From NCBI GenBank assembly GCA_965247075.1, contig CBDFGK010000002.1, positions 620,001 to 684,000 of the forward strand: a stretch of 64,000 nucleotides of DNA, read 5' to 3'. Of this stretch, positions 60,506 to 64,000 are shown one piece after another. The first letter of the stretch is position 1. Every line of letters begins with the position of its first letter. The position numbers and the translations under genes are program-made. Below the pieces are notes generated by a model that made no database searches, had not been told where the DNA came from, and worked only from the letters and a program-made list of their open reading frames with translations. This DNA comes from CBDFGK01 sp965247075. Its GTDB lineage: Bacteria > Pseudomonadota > Gammaproteobacteria > Pseudomonadales > Halieaceae.

Positions 60506-61372
60506 ATGATTCGAAGTGAGCGACAAAAATTTATACTCAAGGCTTCCTGTCATACAGGCCGGGGAATCGTCGCGGCAATCTCTGATTTTCTCGACCGCCG
60601 GGGCTGTTATATCGAGCAGATGAGCGAATTCGATGACATTCAGTCAGGCCAGTTTTTTATCCGCCTGGTATTCCGGGTGGAGGAGGGCGCAGCGCTGACG
60701 CAGGAGGAATTCTCCAGCTCTTTCGCCGCCGTAGCCGACCGCTTTTCCCTCGATTGGGAGTTTCACCATGCGGCGGTAAAACCGAAGATTCTGGTTATGG
60801 TATCCAGATACGACCACTGTCTCAACGACCTGTTGTACCGCTGGCGTACCGGTCATCTTTCAGCCGAGATCACCGCAGTGGTTTCCAACCACCCGGATCT
60901 GGAATCGTTGGTGAAGTGGCACGGCATTCCCTACCATCACCTGCCAATAACACCGGAGACCAAGCCGCAACAGGAAGCGCGCCTGCTGGAACTGGTCGAA
61001 GAGACCGGCTCCGAGCTGGTGGTGTTAGCCCGCTATATGCAGGTGTTGAGTGAAAATCTATGTGACAGGTTACAAGGCCGGGCCATCAATATCCACCACT
61101 CCTTGCTGCCGGGGTTCAAAGGTTCCAAACCCTATCAGCGCGCCCATGAGCGCGGCGTAAAAATGGTGGGCGCGACGGCGCACTATGTCACTGCCGACCT
61201 CGATGAAGGGCCGATTATCGCCCAAGGTATGCAGGAAGTAGATCACACCCACAGCGCAGAGGCATTGGTCGCCATTGGCCGAGACACCGAGAGTATCACC
61301 TTGGCCAGGGCGGTGAGAGCGCACTGCGAACAGCGGGTATTTCTGAATGGTAACAAGGCCATCGTATTTTGA
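60506..61372 (+). CDS. purU: Formyltetrahydrofolate deformylase
   Basis: A 288-residue PurU: N-terminal ACT domain (ILKASCHTGRGIVAAISDFL) and C-terminal formyl-transferase-like hydrolase domain (VLARYMQVLS; INIHHSLLPGFKGSKPY; GATAHYVTADLDEGPIIAQ, with catalytic His and Asp). Releases formate from 10-formyl-THF, regenerating THF when sarcosine and dimethylglycine oxidation load the pool with C1 units. The ATG at 60506 lies 1 nt after the soxG stop, preceded by GGGAG; GTG 60491 is an alternative. Last gene of the operon. Confidence 0.93.
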   Translation: MIRSERQKFILKASCHTGRGIVAAISDFLDRRGCYIEQMSEFDDIQSGQFFIRLVFRVEEGAALTQEEFSSSFAAVADRFSLDWEFHHAAVKPKILVMVSRYDHCLNDLLYRWRTGHLSAEITAVVSNHPDLESLVKWHGIPYHHLPITPETKPQQEARLLELVEETGSELVVLARYMQVLSENLCDRLQGRAINIHHSLLPGFKGSKPYQRAHERGVKMVGATAHYVTADLDEGPIIAQGMQEVDHTHSAEALVAIGRDTESITLARAVRAHCEQRVFLNGNKAIVF

Positions 61373-61953
61373 CTGAGCGCTTCCGTTCGCTACGCCCTGC
61401 AGATTCGTATGTAAAACCGTTGGCTACTGCACCTTTTCAGCGGGCTGGGTCAGAATAGCCCATTCAAAACTTTACATAATATATTTATTAGCGAACATCA
61501 AAGCTAGAAACATCCTCAATATCAACTACAGAGGTACGTAAGATGAGCGCGTATATAATTGAATTATAACGAAATCCATTATTCTGGAAGGTTCTTCGCC
61601 GGTCTTGTGAGTGAATATTAGGCTGCAACATAGAACATCGAGTCCTCATCCAATAGCCGTTGCGTCTGTTCGTCCAGTCCTATGTGATTGACCCGCTGCC
61701 CCTTGAGGCCCAAAATATCCCACTGGATGCCGAGCCTCATTTACCGGCAGATTATGTGGGGAACGGCATCCTTTTTCACTCATGGAACCGGAGAAGAGCC
61801 AATGTTTGCATCAAGCTGTTGGCGGGTAAAAGTTGAGTTTGGTGCTGCTCTTCGTGTCCAGCGCCTGGATACCGTGACCGTGATAGCGGGTCTGGCTGTC
61901 GAGCGGGAAGTTGATGTTGTATTGCAAGACCTACGCCGAACGGAGACGGTGCA
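61373..61953. other. Intergenic region, possible gene debris
   Basis: About 580 bp between purU and the helicase gene. Contains an AT-rich patch (about 61475-61570). A plus-strand frame (61688-61957) overlaps the helicase start by ATGA but has no coding character that I recognise. A minus-strand 40-codon frame is listed separately. No terminator with a T run seen after purU. Confidence 0.35.
61618..61740 (-). CDS. Short ORF (40 residues), uncertain
   Basis: Minus-strand ATG at 61740 opens a frame reading MRLGIQWDILGLKGQRVNHI, then GLDEQTQRLLDEDSMFYVAA and stop. The composition looks protein-like (ordered hydrophobic and charged residues). It may be the 3' end of a decayed gene rather than an independent gene. 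No family recognised; ribosome site poor. Confidence 0.25.
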   Translation of the reverse strand: MRLGIQWDILGLKGQRVNHIGLDEQTQRLLDEDSMFYVAA

Positions 61954-64000
61954 ATGAGTGCTTTTGACTTAGGCCTGCTCCCCTCTGGACATCTGCATTG
62001 CTTCCCATCAATAGCGGATGATACGACGGGCAAAGCGATTCCCAGTGCCTCCCTCAGCAATGCATTTGCACGTAGCGTGGGTGAAGGTTTGTTTACCCTA
62101 ACGGCAAGAAAAAGTGGCACCGATCTCTCACCATCATTGCAATATTGGCGCAACTTTGGCCGCCAATATCTGAGTGAACGTTGCTTGATGGCACAGGCGG
62201 ACCCACAACAGCCTGAGCCTATCGCGCCGTACACAGCCGCCCAAACCCTGCCTCTGCTCAGGAGTGCGCCACCGATGCGTGGGGCTGAGTATCTCTCCGC
62301 ACAGATACTACAGGACATCCGGGCCTCGCTGGATGACTGGGTCTGCTTACAGATTCAGGCTGCCGGCGGGCTCGATGCACTGCTTGCCAAGAGCGCGCCG
62401 CAGTGGCATCAGGTAGGCCGTGTCTGTTTTCATCTGGCGGAAAACAAAAATGACCTTGACTTTCCCTTTGCCTTTATGGCGACCTATGCTCCGGAGCTGT
62501 CAGAGCAGGGTCGTATTCGTCATCAACCTCTTGGCCACGCATTACAGGAGTATGCGGGAGCGAAAAACAAAAAAGCGTTGATCCGCCTCCTTTCACCCGT
62601 TCAGCTTGCCGCGCAGTCCAGTTCCCTGATCAGGGAACTGGTTGATACCGGCGACATATATCATCCCCTGGCCTGGTCATCCGAGGACGCCTATGCGTTT
62701 CTAAAGAGTGCGCCGCAATACGAGCAGTGCGGCCTGGTGGTCCGGTTGCCTGACTGGTGGAAAAAACGCAGCAGACCACGTGCCGGCGTGACCATTGGTG
62801 AAAAAAAGCAGCAGAGCTTCAATGCCGATTCACTGCTGGATTTCAAACTGCATATTGAGCTGGATGATGAGGCGCTCAGTGAGTCCGAGCTGAAAAAGCT
62901 GCTGTCGGCAGGTGATGGCCTCGTGTTTATTAGGGGGCAGTGGGTTGAGGTAGATCAGAGAAAACTGAGCGAAGCCCTGGCCCACTGGAAAAAGATGGAG
63001 GCGGAGACGGCAGGCGGCGGGCTCACCTTTGCTGAAGGGATGCGGTTGCTGGCAGGTGCTCCAGCCGATCTGGGTGAGGATGTCCTGGCAGAGAGTCGAA
63101 CCTGGTCTCTTGTTCAACCGGGCCAATGGTTGGCTGCACTGCTGGACGAACTGCGCGCACCCACTCAGCTGAAGGCTGCCAACCCGGGTAAAGCACTCAA
63201 AACAACCCTGCGGCCCTATCAGCAGGAGGGCGTGAACTGGCTGTGGTTACTCTCTCAGTTGGGATTGGGTGCCTGTCTGGCGGACGACATGGGGTTGGGA
63301 AAAACCATGCAGGTGATTTCCCTACTGCTTATCTTGAAAAAGAAGCGCTGTGACCGACCCTCCTTATTGGTGCTTCCCGCCTCTCTGATTGGCAATTGGA
63401 AAGCAGAACTTGAGCATTTTGCCCCTTCGCTACGCAGCCTGTTTTTTCACCGTTCCCAGCTGAACAAAAAAGCCATGGATGCCATGGTGAATGAAAGTAC
63501 GACCTTGAAAGACATCGATCTTGTGGTGACCACCTATGGAACAGTGATGCGTCAAGACTGGCTACAAGAACAGGCGTGGCAGCTGCTGGTGCTGGACGAA
63601 GCCCATGCCATCAAGAATCCAACCGCCAGGCAGAGCAAAGCGGTCAAGAATCTCCATGCCAAATCGCGTATTGCACTGACCGGCACGCCGGTAGAAAACC
63701 GGTTGTCGGATCTGTGGTCGCTGTTCGACTTTCTAAACCCGGGTCTACTTGGATCAGCCAGGCGTTTCAAGGGGTTTGTGAAAGTACTCTCTGAGCGGGA
63801 GAGTGACCAATATGCACCGTTACGCAATTTGGTAAGCCCCTATATCCTGCGCCGCCTTAAGACCGATCGATCAATCATCGACGACCTGCCCCAAAAGACT
63901 GAAGTGCCTGCCTATTGTGGTCTGAGTAAAGTACAAGCGGTGCACTATCAGCAGGCCGTCAATCAGATGGCGAACGCTATTGAGAACCTTGAAGGCATAA
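61954..64000 (+). CDS. SNF2-family DEAD/DEAH-box helicase (3' end beyond window)
   Basis: An ATG at 61954 opens a frame that continues to the window edge (682 codons seen). After a long N-terminal region (about 410 residues, SNF2-associated type) comes the first helicase lobe: LRPYQQEGVNWLW, Walker A in CLADDMGLGKTMQ, LLVLPASLIGNWKAEL, Walker B VLDEAHAIKNP, motif III ALTGTPVENRLSDLW, and FLNPGLLG, then YILRRLKTD. The second lobe lies outside. Members translocate on double-stranded DNA or remodel protein-DNA complexes; some belong to defence systems. Role here unknown. Confidence 0.92.
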   Translation, partial: MSAFDLGLLPSGHLHCFPSIADDTTGKAIPSASLSNAFARSVGEGLFTLTARKSGTDLSPSLQYWRNFGRQYLSERCLMAQADPQQPEPIAPYTAAQTLPLLRSAPPMRGAEYLSAQILQDIRASLDDWVCLQIQAAGGLDALLAKSAPQWHQVGRVCFHLAENKNDLDFPFAFMATYAPELSEQGRIRHQPLGHALQEYAGAKNKKALIRLLSPVQLAAQSSSLIRELVDTGDIYHPLAWSSEDAYAFLKSAPQYEQCGLVVRLPDWWKKRSRPRAGVTIGEKKQQSFNADSLLDFKLHIELDDEALSESELKKLLSAGDGLVFIRGQWVEVDQRKLSEALAHWKKMEAETAGGGLTFAEGMRLLAGAPADLGEDVLAESRTWSLVQPGQWLAALLDELRAPTQLKAANPGKALKTTLRPYQQEGVNWLWLLSQLGLGACLADDMGLGKTMQVISLLLILKKKRCDRPSLLVLPASLIGNWKAELEHFAPSLRSLFFHRSQLNKKAMDAMVNESTTLKDIDLVVTTYGTVMRQDWLQEQAWQLLVLDEAHAIKNPTARQSKAVKNLHAKSRIALTGTPVENRLSDLWSLFDFLNPGLLGSARRFKGFVKVLSERESDQYAPLRNLVSPYILRRLKTDRSIIDDLPQKTEVPAYCGLSKVQAVHYQQAVNQMANAIENLEGI

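Noticed and set aside
61688..61957. 89-codon frame overlapping the helicase start by ATGA
   Set aside because: The overlap looks like coupling, but the frame has no coding character, no good ribosome site and no recognisable domain, so it was not called as a gene.
1..64000. CRISPR arrays, tRNA or rRNA genes, prophage modules
   Set aside because: No regularly spaced short repeats, cloverleaf-type genes, rRNA stretches or phage structural genes were recognised by reading; the direct repeats at 21.9-23.8 kb are only two-copy.

Overview
The window reads as chromosome from a Gram-negative, outer-membrane-bearing bacterium, most likely a marine gammaproteobacterium. This is an inference from three TonB-dependent receptors, BetI/GbdR-type choline and betaine regulators, a four-subunit sarcosine oxidase, BCCT transporters, a sigma-54 activator and gammaproteobacterial-type IS elements. 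No rRNA, tRNA or CRISPR array was recognised. Both ends cut through genes: a secreted-type leucyl aminopeptidase on the left and an SNF2-family helicase on the right.

Layout. (1) 1-5.4 kb: pepA-like gene, a glutamine-synthetase-like ligase paired with an iron-type alcohol dehydrogenase, arfB with a REP-like hairpin, and a tandem PepSY membrane-protein pair whose first member is broken. (2) 5.4-19.6 kb: a catabolic island with a clear -24/-12 (sigma-54) promoter, then CoA-transferase, HMG-CoA-lyase-like enzyme, hydantoinase/oxoprolinase A and B, an isochorismatase-fold amidohydrolase, a PrpR-type sigma-54 activator, a VOC protein and a TonB receptor. An IS4-family element (9-bp duplication) sits in the receptor leader, and an IS630-family element splits its reading frame at a TA. 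(3) 19.6-23.9 kb: mobile and defensive debris, with an IS66 remnant, one apparently intact AbiEi/AbiEii pair, a second degraded pair and two sets of long direct repeats. (4) 24-33.2 kb: a corrinoid methyl-transfer operon (MttB-like methyltransferase without pyrrolysine codon, corrinoid protein, DUF1638, 'virulence factor' family protein, MTHFR C-terminal protein, MTHFR, methyl-THF:corrinoid methyltransferase, ASKHA/ferredoxin corrinoid activator), followed by L-serine ammonia-lyase. (5) 33.6-38.3 kb: TonB receptor plus TPR-sulfotransferase. (6) 38.4-48.1 kb: betI, a second TonB receptor behind a BetI-like operator, betB (one-base frameshift near its end), betA, a divergent BCCT-like membrane protein and a canonical BCCT transporter. 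(7) 48.2-61.4 kb: GbdR-like regulator, glycine-betaine monooxygenase gbcA/gbcB, a glyA remnant, dimethylglycine-dehydrogenase-like flavoprotein, soxBDAG and purU. (8) A partial SNF2 helicase.

How it fits together. Regions 4, 6 and 7 form an almost complete choline-to-pyruvate island: BCCT uptake, BetA/BetB oxidation of choline to glycine betaine, then two routes for the first demethylation, an oxygenase (GbcAB) and a corrinoid methyltransferase. Dimethylglycine and sarcosine are then oxidised by flavoproteins that hand C1 units to tetrahydrofolate, PurU drains formyl-THF, and serine formed from glycine would be deaminated by SdaA. The glyA copy here is too deleted to work, so serine hydroxymethyltransferase must be supplied elsewhere. 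The least explained parts are the sigma-54 hydantoinase/CoA island (substrate unknown), the roles of DUF1638 and the 'virulence factor' protein, and a pattern of basic tails on the partners of a corrinoid protein that itself has an acidic tail.
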